The position numbers and the translations under genes were made by a program. A DNA stretch of 13,222 nucleotides from Candidatus Kapaibacterium sp. GTDB lineage: Bacteria; Bacteroidota; Ignavibacteria; Kapaibacteriales; HRBIN21. The stretch spans positions 1 through 13,222 of the forward strand of contig JANWXA010000030.1 of the NCBI GenBank assembly GCA_025055465.1, written 5' to 3'. The first letter of the stretch is position 1; each line of letters begins with the position of its first letter. Below the pieces are notes generated by a model. That model was given only the letters and a program-made list of their open reading frames with translations. It did not search any database and had not been told where the DNA came from. This document shows, in pieces, positions 1-6,979 of this stretch.

Positions 1-528
1 ACTACCTTCGACGAGATCCTCAGGCGAATCGAACCTTCACGGAAGGCGGCCCAGCGTCGGCGAGAACGCTTCCTGGGAGCCATCGTCGCCTGGTTCGCTG
101 AAATGTTGGATAACCCATATGTTATGCGTAATCACCGTCGCTTTGCTGTTCACGGCATGAACCGCCTCTCCCGTTTAGGCTTCTCCTCTACCGAGGTCTT
201 ACAAGCCCTTTTTTGGCTTCCCCACGTCCGCACCCATGCTCTCCTGTTCCGCCGCCCCCCTGCCCAAACCGCCAGCTTCCGCCCGTTCTACGGTGGTGAA
301 ACCCAACTCTTCTCCGCCGATGGCTTCCACCGCCTTATGCAGATGTATTCCCTTCACCTACTCTCCGTCCACGATCTGGAACAGCTCCTGACCCATATTC
401 AAGCAGAAGAGCTGCCACCTGTGGACACAGAAACGCTGGAAGAGTTGCTCTACGAGCTCTTCCCCACTTACTCCACCCAAGGAATGCCATTTTACACCGG
501 GTTGCCCAGTCCAGAGCGTGTACAGTAA
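1..528 (+). CDS. DUF494/Smg-like protein (5' partial)
   Basis: The frame is open from base 1 to the TAA at 526-528, so the gene starts upstream of the window and 175 codons are visible. The first internal ATG (103) would cut off a hydrophobic helix (LGAIVAWFAEM), so the true start is probably outside. The visible protein is mostly helical and small. Its pattern resembles the DUF494/Smg family: an N-terminal helix, then L..LGFS..EV..AL.WL around visible residues 58-74, then a segment F.ADGF..L running into a helix, and a C-terminal helix pair with E.LEELLYELF. The family's molecular role is unsettled, so I give no function. The gene converges on the GT9 gene with a 17-base gap and no clear terminator hairpin between them. 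The family assignment is by remembered pattern only and could be wrong; the reading frame itself is secure. Confidence 0.6.
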   Translation, partial: TTFDEILRRIEPSRKAAQRRRERFLGAIVAWFAEMLDNPYVMRNHRRFAVHGMNRLSRLGFSSTEVLQALFWLPHVRTHALLFRRPPAQTASFRPFYGGETQLFSADGFHRLMQMYSLHLLSVHDLEQLLTHIQAEELPPVDTETLEELLYELFPTYSTQGMPFYTGLPSPERVQ

Positions 529-545
529 CCGACCGTCCCTCACCA

Positions 546-1604
546 CTATCCCCCTCTATAGGCTTCCGCGGCCTGGCTCGGTCCCGTCTCCTCACCTTGT
601 TCCCTCATCTGCCACATATGCTGCACCGCTGTGTAAACCAATTCTACCGGTATGGCATCCACAGCGTCGGGAGCCGCCTCCGGCGGCGGTGTCAGTATCC
701 ATGCCCGCTGCGTATACGGACCCCATCGCCGAGGATGGTGGTCTGGAAGCCGTGAATAGAGCCCTACAACAGGTACTCCAAGAGCTGCAGCAATATGGAG
801 AGCCCCCGTGGAGTTCCCTACTACAACACGGGCGTTGGCCAGCAATGCAATGAATTCCTCGATTCCCGTTGCGCCAAATAGACCACGCATATTGGGGTAC
901 TCCTGCTGGATCCGGCACTCCAAGGCTTTTTCCGCCCCTGTTCCAGTAAAGAGGCAGGCAATTCCCCCTGCTTCCAAGCACTGAGCCAATCGAGCAAAGG
1001 CTTCTGGCGCCCACCGCGGTGCCGAGCCACGACCGCCGGGGTGCAGCACAACGAAGGCCGAGGGTACTATACCATGACGTTCCAGGAGCTCCACGGCCCG
1101 CTTTCGAGCGATCTCCGGGACTACCGGGGCAAGTAACTCGACAGGTAGCCCATCTACCTCAGCTGCCCTTTCTACCATGCGCACGTTATGCTCTGCCTCA
1201 TGTCGTTGGCCTCTCCTACGATGCTCGTAGATCCGGTGCGAAAACAGAAAGGAGTACCACCGATAGCCGCTTCCCACCCGATACGGTACACCAACCCGCC
1301 AACCCTCCCACGCCTCCTCTAAAACAGGCCGAGGGAAGAAGAGAATCTCTGGCCGCCACTGGTGCAAAGCCCGCCGCAAACTTGGTCTGTCCACCACGAA
1401 AGCCGCAGCCGTTAGGTCTGGCTGCCCAATTAGGAGGGGTGCCACTCGAGGATGGGCAAACACAATGATCTCAGCCTCCGGACGCAATCGGCGGATCGCC
1501 GACACCATCGGCAATGTCAGCACCATATCTCCTAAGTGATCGGTACGGACAATCCCAATGCGCCGGGCCCGAAAGAAGGCCTCGCTTAGCCGTTTCCACT
1601 TCAT
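546..1604 (-). CDS. Glycosyltransferase family 9 (heptosyltransferase-like)
   Basis: A 352-residue protein of the usual GT9 length. It probably transfers a sugar from a nucleotide-sugar donor to LPS core or another envelope glycan on the inner face of the cytoplasmic membrane. Visible GT9 marks are the N-terminal beta strand IGIVRTDHLGD followed by MVLTLP (about residues 16-32), the second-domain start LHPGGRG (187-193), and the donor-site loop GNSTGALHIAAALGVPVVGLY (263-283). The family acts in LPS heptose transfer (WaaC/WaaF type), but many members use other sugars, so the substrate is not assigned. The ATG at 1604 is the only sensible start in frame and has no clear Shine-Dalgarno sequence. 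The start lies about 20 bases after the T-tract of the preceding gene's terminator, so it depends on readthrough or on a promoter inside the upstream gene. The C-terminal tail (about 325-352) is charged and poorly conserved in appearance. Confidence 0.9.
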   Translation of the reverse strand: MKWKRLSEAFFRARRIGIVRTDHLGDMVLTLPMVSAIRRLRPEAEIIVFAHPRVAPLLIGQPDLTAAAFVVDRPSLRRALHQWRPEILFFPRPVLEEAWEGWRVGVPYRVGSGYRWYSFLFSHRIYEHRRRGQRHEAEHNVRMVERAAEVDGLPVELLAPVVPEIARKRAVELLERHGIVPSAFVVLHPGGRGSAPRWAPEAFARLAQCLEAGGIACLFTGTGAEKALECRIQQEYPNMRGLFGATGIEEFIALLANARVVVGNSTGALHIAAALGVPVVGLYSRLPDHHPRRWGPYTQRAWILTPPPEAAPDAVDAIPVELVYTAVQHMWQMREQGEETGPSQAAEAYRGG

Positions 1605-1623
1605 CTTGTGGACTGGTGCCTTC

Positions 1624-1663
1624 TATAAAAACACAGGCGGCGGCTCAGTATGAACCGCCGCCT
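1624..1663 (-). terminator. Intrinsic terminator after the T9SS cargo gene
   Basis: Read on the minus strand, a perfect 9-bp GC-rich stem (AGGCGGCGG, 1663-1655, pairing with CCGCCGCCT, 1643-1635) encloses an 11-base loop and is followed by GTGTTTTTAT. It begins 28 bases past the stop codon of the giant gene. The stem and T-run are directly visible and make a standard Rho-independent terminator. The next gene's ATG is only about 20 bases further on, so it could alternatively act as an attenuator or 3'-end stabiliser with partial readthrough. Confidence 0.8.
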
Positions 1664-1690
1664 CAACTTCTCGCCCTACGCCTCCTGGCT

Positions 1691-4600
1691 CTACCGAACT
1701 ATCCGCATTTGCTCCACTACCACTTGCTGCCCATCTCGCACCACCACCACGTACATCCCACTGGCCCACTCCGCTGTCGCTATCCTCACCTGTCCTTCCC
1801 TCTCCCCTCTCACCCCACTCCATACCCGCTGCCCAAGCCCATCATAAACCTCTACCACCGCTGTCTCTTGCACTCCTCCATACTCCACCCATACCTCGTC
1901 CCCAGCAACGGTCGGCCTGATCCGCACCCATAACCTACTCCCAGCCACCGGTACCTCCGGCTCCATCGGCGGCAGGTCCACTACCCCTCCTCCATTCCGC
2001 CGAATAAAGTCTATCGTCGCCCGCAATACCCGATCTACCTGGCCCCAGTGCCGCCACTCTATCCCGTAGTACACCCCGTTCCATCCCAACGCCGCCGTCC
2101 CAACCCCCGCTACCGTGTCCATCACCCCCGACCCACGACTCTCGTACACATACGCCGCCTGCGCTAACCCCTCTGTTGCCGCATCACTCCATAACCGCAA
2201 CAACGCCGGTACCGGTACATCTCCGCTGACCCCCGTCCCACGCACTAACTCCCGCAACCCATACCCGACTGTCCGCCCAACTACATACCGCCCATCGTAG
2301 TTCGGGCTCCACGGCGTCCCCGGCGGCATCACATACTGCGCCCGCAATACCCGCCGCACAAACCACTCATCATTCATCGGGTCCAACCCCACATGCGAGC
2401 GCGCCACCTCCTGCGAGCTCACCACAATGTTGCGCTTCTGCCCATACTGCCCACTGCCAATATACCGCCTCACCGCTTCCCGCTCCCACTCGTTCACCTG
2501 CCCCTCCCGTCCACTCCAGAACACCCACCGGTACCGACCATACTCCACCGTCCGCACCTCCCATCCCGCTCGGTTCAGCACATCGTAATCATACCGCCCC
2601 TGCCCCACATCCACTCGCCACCCCAGCCGGCTTACCCCAGCCAGCACCGTGTCCGCATTCCGACCCCCAACCGCACTCCCACGGTCCACCGTCACCATCA
2701 CCGGCGACCGCTCAATGTAGTACCGCACCTCCTTCCCTGCCACGTTGTTCCCACCGTTCTGGTCCGGCTGCCCCGTCACCACCACCCGATACCGCGGCGT
2801 CACATGCTGCTCCATCCCCGCAAACCGCACCGGTGCCGTGTACCCCATCAACTCCGCATACGCCCGCAGCGGCAACTGTACCCCAAAGTCCACCACCTTC
2901 TCCTCCCCTACACGCAGGTCCACCTGTATCTCCCGCTCCGTCACCGGTATCGTGAACTGCCCTCCCATATCCTCCTGCCACACCTGCAACCGAATCCGCC
3001 ATCCCACTACGTCCGATACCCCACGATTCACCACCCGTGCCTTTACCCCCGCCGGTAACCGCACCATCACGTACTCCGCATCCGACGTCACCCCACTGCT
3101 GGCCCGCCATACCCACGGCTCCTCGATCCGCACCACTTCCACATCTTGCTGGTACTCCCGACCCTGAAACTCATCCGCCCCAATGTCCGGTCGGCTCCCA
3201 CCAGCTCCCCGCATCTCCCCGTCAATGTCCCGACCCCATACCCCTGCACGCCCACGATTGCTCAATATCGACCCCAATGGCGTCGGCGACGTCCTGACTC
3301 GCAACCGCTGAATCACCGTCCCCGCCGCCTCGTAATCCCCCGTCCAGTTGCCCCACACACTCTGCAGGTCCTGTCCCGTAGCCGCCTGCCAACTGCTCAG
3401 CGTCCGATACTCCCCGTCAGACCCCATCCGCAACCCATACTGCCCCTCCGACTCCAGCACCTCTACCATCCGCACCACATCCCCTCCCCCACCAATCCAG
3501 TGCGCATTCCAGTTCTGCACCAGCCCTCCCGTCCGCCGAGGATGCAGACCCTCGTAAATCACCCCAGCCCGCATCATCGCCTGCCCCGCCTCCACCGCTA
3601 CTGCATTGTTCACCACTACCGGCGCCCATGCCTGCTGCACCACAATCCCGCCAACTAAGCCCGTCCCTGCTACCCCGTCGTTCTGCAGCCACACCGTGTT
3701 GTGCGCTACCGTGTCTTGCCGTGTCCAGTATGTCCACCGCCGCGGCGTCACCAATCCACTCACACCCGTCATCGCCGGATCCCGCTCCGTCCATAGGTGG
3801 ATTCCCCCTGCGTGCGCCCCTGCCGCCCCGCGCCGAATGTCCCACACCACGTTGTTCACCACCCGCGTCCGCTCCGGCACATCCGGCATTACCACCGGCT
3901 GCGGCTCCAAACCCGTCAAGTAGTTCTGCACCTGCTCCACCACTATCCCCCGTGCCATCACATCCGAGCTGACCCTCGTCACCTCATTGCCCTCGATCAA
4001 CAGCCCAATCGTGTTGTAACTGCCCAATCCCCCTGCCACAATCCCCGCCGCCGCCTCGCTCCCACCCGTTGCCTCCTTCCCAACGTTGTCAATCCGGTTC
4101 CCCCGAATCTCCGTCCCCTCCTCATACCCAACCACAATCCCCGCACCCCGCACGTTCGTGATCACGTTCCCCACGATCCGGTTCCCGACGTTGTAATACC
4201 GCCGCACCTTCGCCGGCCCCGCCTCCTTCAACGGGCCCAACCCCAGTGACACAACCCCATACCCAAACCCGCTAATCTCGTTGCCCTCAATCACATTCCC
4301 CGAGCACAACACCGTGTCCAGCACATCTACCCCCTGATACGCCGACAGCCGCCAGTTGCGTATCACTACCCCTGCCGAGTACGTTACCGGCTGCCCCCCA
4401 ACTATCCGCACATCCGGATCCCACTCAAACTGCCCCAACGCTACGTTGTACCGCACCCGCGGCAACGACGTCGCATAACTGGCCGACGTCGTCGGCGCAT
4501 TCCCTATCAGACAGTTCTTCACCTGCACATTGTGCACCCCTCGCCCTAAGTAAAACACCGCCCGACGTGGCTGCCCCACCGGCGCGTCTAACTCAATCTT

Positions 4601-6829
4601 CAATGACTTCTGCTGCCCACCATCAAAAATGATGTAGCCGGAAAAGTTGGCGTCCTTCGGGTCCCGAGTCACATAGTAGACGGCATTGAAGTTAGAGGGA
4701 GCCGTAGATTGTGCCATGTACACCCCAACTCCGGAAGCACTTTTGAGCCGAATGGTGACACTACCACGCTGCAGTGCCCGCTGCCCATAGGCACGGAAGG
4801 TCACCGTATTCTGGGCATTGACACCGATGATACGCCCACTTAGGTCTATCGCCGGCTGTCCGGAGTTGATATCACCAACGTCATAGTAGGCGTCCGTCAA
4901 CTCAAAAATCACAGGACCACCCACTCCTCGGGTATAGAGTGCATCCACGGCTTCCGCAATCGTATTGAAGTTGCGTGGGCTCCCTGCAAAGAGAGTCCCA
5001 ATGGTATATGTGCCAGACAGCGGCCCCAACACACTAAACTCCGAGCAGGAAACATTGTTTGTCGTCAACTGATCCCGCCCATCCGTAACGTAAATGCATG
5101 CGCGATAGGTTCCCTGCTGTGGCGGAACGAAGTACCGGAAGTTCATTGGGATTGTGGTTCCGATCGGTAAATCCGGCACCACCGTGTCAGCCACGTAGAC
5201 ATCCTGTACTGGCAGAGGCGAAAGGCGCGTGATGACCATACGGACTTGGACATTCGTAACATCCCCAATCCCATTGTTGGTAAAGGCTCCAATCGGCGTG
5301 AAAGGTCGCCCAGCGTAAAGAGTAGTCGTAGAAGTAGGATAAACCACCCGCGTCGCTTCTACTTCGAAGTCGTATGCAATCTCAAAGATGTAGTCCCCGG
5401 TCACCGGTAGGCAGTTATTGCCAGGCTGGTCATCATTGACACCGAGCAAGGTACCACAGACCTGAAGCCGGTAGAGGCCCGGCTGGGTCGTCATCGTAAA
5501 GCGAGCAAAGTTCACCGTCAATCTCTCAGTACTCGGCAACGTACCTGTCCACTCTACCGTGTCAGTGTAGATCCGTGTATTATCGGGGAGACGCCAGATT
5601 TGCGCTACTGCACGGAACGCTGTAATCGTGTTGAGCCCAACGTTCTGAAAGCGTGCAGAAACAGGAACAGATATGCCCATAGGATACTTTGTCCGCCGCG
5701 GCGGGGCATTGCTTTGCGGATCCACAATTTCAATAGCAGCCAAATCGTTGGGGAAGGCAACGATAAAGTCCTTGATCCACTCTTGAGTATAACCAGGCAT
5801 GCTGTAACTGGCAATAAGGCGGTAACTTCCACCGACGGCATTTGTCAAGTCCAACGCACCTCCACTCCCTGCATACGGGCCTTTTGCACTGCCCATCGTA
5901 TACGTGTACGTCCCACTGCTGGGATGGCTCAGGTTGATAATGGTGTCGTTCGGGTTCCCCCCTTCGGTCGCAATGTAGACTGAGTTCTGAGATGGCAGCG
6001 GCCCAACGATCCGATAGGTCAGGGCAATGCTGCCCACCGCACGGTACGTCAGAGATGGCTTTGGGCGCTGTGGGTTCTGCCCCGCGTAGACTTCACCGGC
6101 TCGCAGAATGCGGCGTGGGTCAACATCGTCTGGGAAGGATTCAATGATACCGCTCAGTACCCCGAACCGGAAGACAGGCCGCCATGTATAGCCTGCCCAT
6201 CCAGAGAAGAGGTTGACGCAGTAGTCTTGACCGTCGCTAATGTAATACGCATGCGGATACAGCACATTCGGCACAGTCGTACCCCAGTATTGGGGGAAGT
6301 TATACGTCCAACCCGTTCGGTAACTGCAAATCTCGATGAGCAGATTGGACTGCCCATCCCAGAGGAAGGGGGTGCTGAAGGTGTGGATGTTCCATGCATT
6401 CTGCTGAGGAACAAAATTGTCTACATCATAAACGAGCGTGAAGGTGCCCCGATCGTTGTCCGTTGTCGTTATAGCAGTTGCTGTTGTCTGTTTGATCCAA
6501 ATCCGATAGCGCCGGGGCGGTGGGGCTGTGCCGGCATAGTATGCTCCTACCTGTACTCCCAGCGCGACAATTTGCCCACCTGGCATGCCAGCAGCCTGCA
6601 TCTCAGAGGCACGAATCAAGTACTGGCTCCGACCAGTCCACCAGTAGTCATGGTAGGGGTTGGCGTAATCGTACTGATACCACCCTTGCGTACTACCAGG
6701 ACCGCCGGTGACATCGTAAAAGGTCTGGGCGGCAGTCTGCGGTGCTCCAAACACAAAGAGTAGGCCGACTATCCCAAGCAGGCTCCGAACCGTCACCATT
6801 GTTGTAGCACCTATGTGATACATCTCCAT
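1691..6829 (-). CDS. Giant secreted beta-helix protein with T9SS type A C-terminal sorting domain
   Basis: A 1,712-residue exported protein. Residues 11-35 form a signal peptide (VTVR, a hydrophobic run, cleavage near TAAQ). Residues 36-225 are an aromatic-rich beta domain with W..HTFSTPFLWDG..NLLIE, a pattern common in exported Bacteroidota proteins. Residues 360-600 look like two CARDB/Ig-type domains (QNVGLNTIT, TNNGIGDVTNV). Residues 605-1223 look like a right-handed parallel beta-helix, with repeated short rungs such as GNVIEGNEISG, GNRIVGNVIT and RGNRIDNV, closing on DIGADEF. Residues 1225-1375 form another beta domain. Residues 1378-1612 are alpha/beta, resembling a GATase-like fold (YDYDVL, VFWSG, VVSSQEVA) without any cysteine. 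Residues 1630-1712 end with VVEVYDGLGQRVW and SGMYVVVVRDGQ, typical of a T9SS type A sorting domain. The likely role is a surface-anchored adhesin or polysaccharide-binding protein; no catalytic site is evident. Codon use changes abruptly near residue 740. ATG 6799 may be the true start. Confidence 0.85.
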   Translation of the reverse strand: MEMYHIGATTMVTVRSLLGIVGLLFVFGAPQTAAQTFYDVTGGPGSTQGWYQYDYANPYHDYWWTGRSQYLIRASEMQAAGMPGGQIVALGVQVGAYYAGTAPPPRRYRIWIKQTTATAITTTDNDRGTFTLVYDVDNFVPQQNAWNIHTFSTPFLWDGQSNLLIEICSYRTGWTYNFPQYWGTTVPNVLYPHAYYISDGQDYCVNLFSGWAGYTWRPVFRFGVLSGIIESFPDDVDPRRILRAGEVYAGQNPQRPKPSLTYRAVGSIALTYRIVGPLPSQNSVYIATEGGNPNDTIINLSHPSSGTYTYTMGSAKGPYAGSGGALDLTNAVGGSYRLIASYSMPGYTQEWIKDFIVAFPNDLAAIEIVDPQSNAPPRRTKYPMGISVPVSARFQNVGLNTITAFRAVAQIWRLPDNTRIYTDTVEWTGTLPSTERLTVNFARFTMTTQPGLYRLQVCGTLLGVNDDQPGNNCLPVTGDYIFEIAYDFEVEATRVVYPTSTTTLYAGRPFTPIGAFTNNGIGDVTNVQVRMVITRLSPLPVQDVYVADTVVPDLPIGTTIPMNFRYFVPPQQGTYRACIYVTDGRDQLTTNNVSCSEFSVLGPLSGTYTIGTLFAGSPRNFNTIAEAVDALYTRGVGGPVIFELTDAYYDVGDINSGQPAIDLSGRIIGVNAQNTVTFRAYGQRALQRGSVTIRLKSASGVGVYMAQSTAPSNFNAVYYVTRDPKDANFSGYIIFDGGQQKSLKIELDAPVGQPRRAVFYLGRGVHNVQVKNCLIGNAPTTSASYATSLPRVRYNVALGQFEWDPDVRIVGGQPVTYSAGVVIRNWRLSAYQGVDVLDTVLCSGNVIEGNEISGFGYGVVSLGLGPLKEAGPAKVRRYYNVGNRIVGNVITNVRGAGIVVGYEEGTEIRGNRIDNVGKEATGGSEAAAGIVAGGLGSYNTIGLLIEGNEVTRVSSDVMARGIVVEQVQNYLTGLEPQPVVMPDVPERTRVVNNVVWDIRRGAAGAHAGGIHLWTERDPAMTGVSGLVTPRRWTYWTRQDTVAHNTVWLQNDGVAGTGLVGGIVVQQAWAPVVVNNAVAVEAGQAMMRAGVIYEGLHPRRTGGLVQNWNAHWIGGGGDVVRMVEVLESEGQYGLRMGSDGEYRTLSSWQAATGQDLQSVWGNWTGDYEAAGTVIQRLRVRTSPTPLGSILSNRGRAGVWGRDIDGEMRGAGGSRPDIGADEFQGREYQQDVEVVRIEEPWVWRASSGVTSDAEYVMVRLPAGVKARVVNRGVSDVVGWRIRLQVWQEDMGGQFTIPVTEREIQVDLRVGEEKVVDFGVQLPLRAYAELMGYTAPVRFAGMEQHVTPRYRVVVTGQPDQNGGNNVAGKEVRYYIERSPVMVTVDRGSAVGGRNADTVLAGVSRLGWRVDVGQGRYDYDVLNRAGWEVRTVEYGRYRWVFWSGREGQVNEWEREAVRRYIGSGQYGQKRNIVVSSQEVARSHVGLDPMNDEWFVRRVLRAQYVMPPGTPWSPNYDGRYVVGRTVGYGLRELVRGTGVSGDVPVPALLRLWSDAATEGLAQAAYVYESRGSGVMDTVAGVGTAALGWNGVYYGIEWRHWGQVDRVLRATIDFIRRNGGGVVDLPPMEPEVPVAGSRLWVRIRPTVAGDEVWVEYGGVQETAVVEVYDGLGQRVWSGVRGEREGQVRIATAEWASGMYVVVVRDGQQVVVEQMRIVR
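6808..6812 (-). promoter_or_regulatory. Shine-Dalgarno favouring the internal start at 6799
   Basis: On the minus strand AGGTG lies 8 bases before the ATG at 6799-6797, a good spacing. The upstream ATG at 6829 has only a weak GAAG 4 bases ahead. Starting at 6799 would place the positively charged signal peptide (MVTVRSLL) at the very N-terminus, which is the more usual arrangement. The choice does not affect the mature protein. Confidence 0.45.
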
Positions 6830-6862
6830 TACACTTCAGCGTTTATAACACAAACAGCACCC

Positions 6863-6877
6863 CTGGAGTTCCTCCAG
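6863..6877 (-). terminator. Small hairpin downstream of gyrA (weak terminator or leader structure)
   Basis: A perfect 6-bp stem (CTGGAG/CTCCAG) with a 3-base loop, extendable by two more G-C pairs after one mismatch. On the minus strand it is followed by GGGGTGCTGTTTGTGTT, which is not a clean T-run. It lies about 100 bases past the gyrA stop and 33 bases before the start of the giant gene. It could be a weak gyrA terminator, or structure in the giant gene's 5' leader if the candidate promoter just upstream is real. Confidence 0.3.
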
Positions 6878-6895
6878 TGGCTTTCAAGCTATTTG

Positions 6896-6926
6896 CGAAT
6901 ATACATAGAAAAGGCCATTTGCACAA
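6896..6926 (-). promoter_or_regulatory. Candidate Bacteroidota-type promoter for the giant gene
   Basis: On the minus strand TTG (6926-6924) is followed after 20 bases by TATATTCG (6903-6896). This is one mismatch from the Bacteroidota -7 element TAnnTTTG, at a plausible distance from a -33 TTG. Transcription would start near 6889 and leave a leader of about 60 bases containing the 6863-6877 hairpin. The motif is short and could arise by chance in this AT-richer gap. Confidence 0.25.
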
Positions 6927-6979
6927 GCGCTGGTCTTCTGCGAAGGAGAGAGGTTTTCTGCGAGGACGTGTGTTGGGTC

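Noticed and set aside
3950..4130. Possible G-quadruplex on the coding strand of the giant gene, from clusters of GGG.
   Set aside because: The G-runs follow from GGG codon preference and the spacers between four consecutive runs are too long for a canonical quadruplex.
2393..4249. Several long plus-strand open frames (for example 2393-3058 and 3797-4249) opposite the giant gene.
   Set aside because: They are rich in Pro, His, Arg and Ser with no recognisable pattern and arise because the C-rich strand has few stop codons. The minus-strand frame has a continuous, domain-rich protein.
6936..6963. Direct repeat TTCTGCGA, two copies 20 bases apart, after gyrA.
   Set aside because: Only 8 bases and two copies; not enough to distinguish from chance or to call an operator or repeat family.
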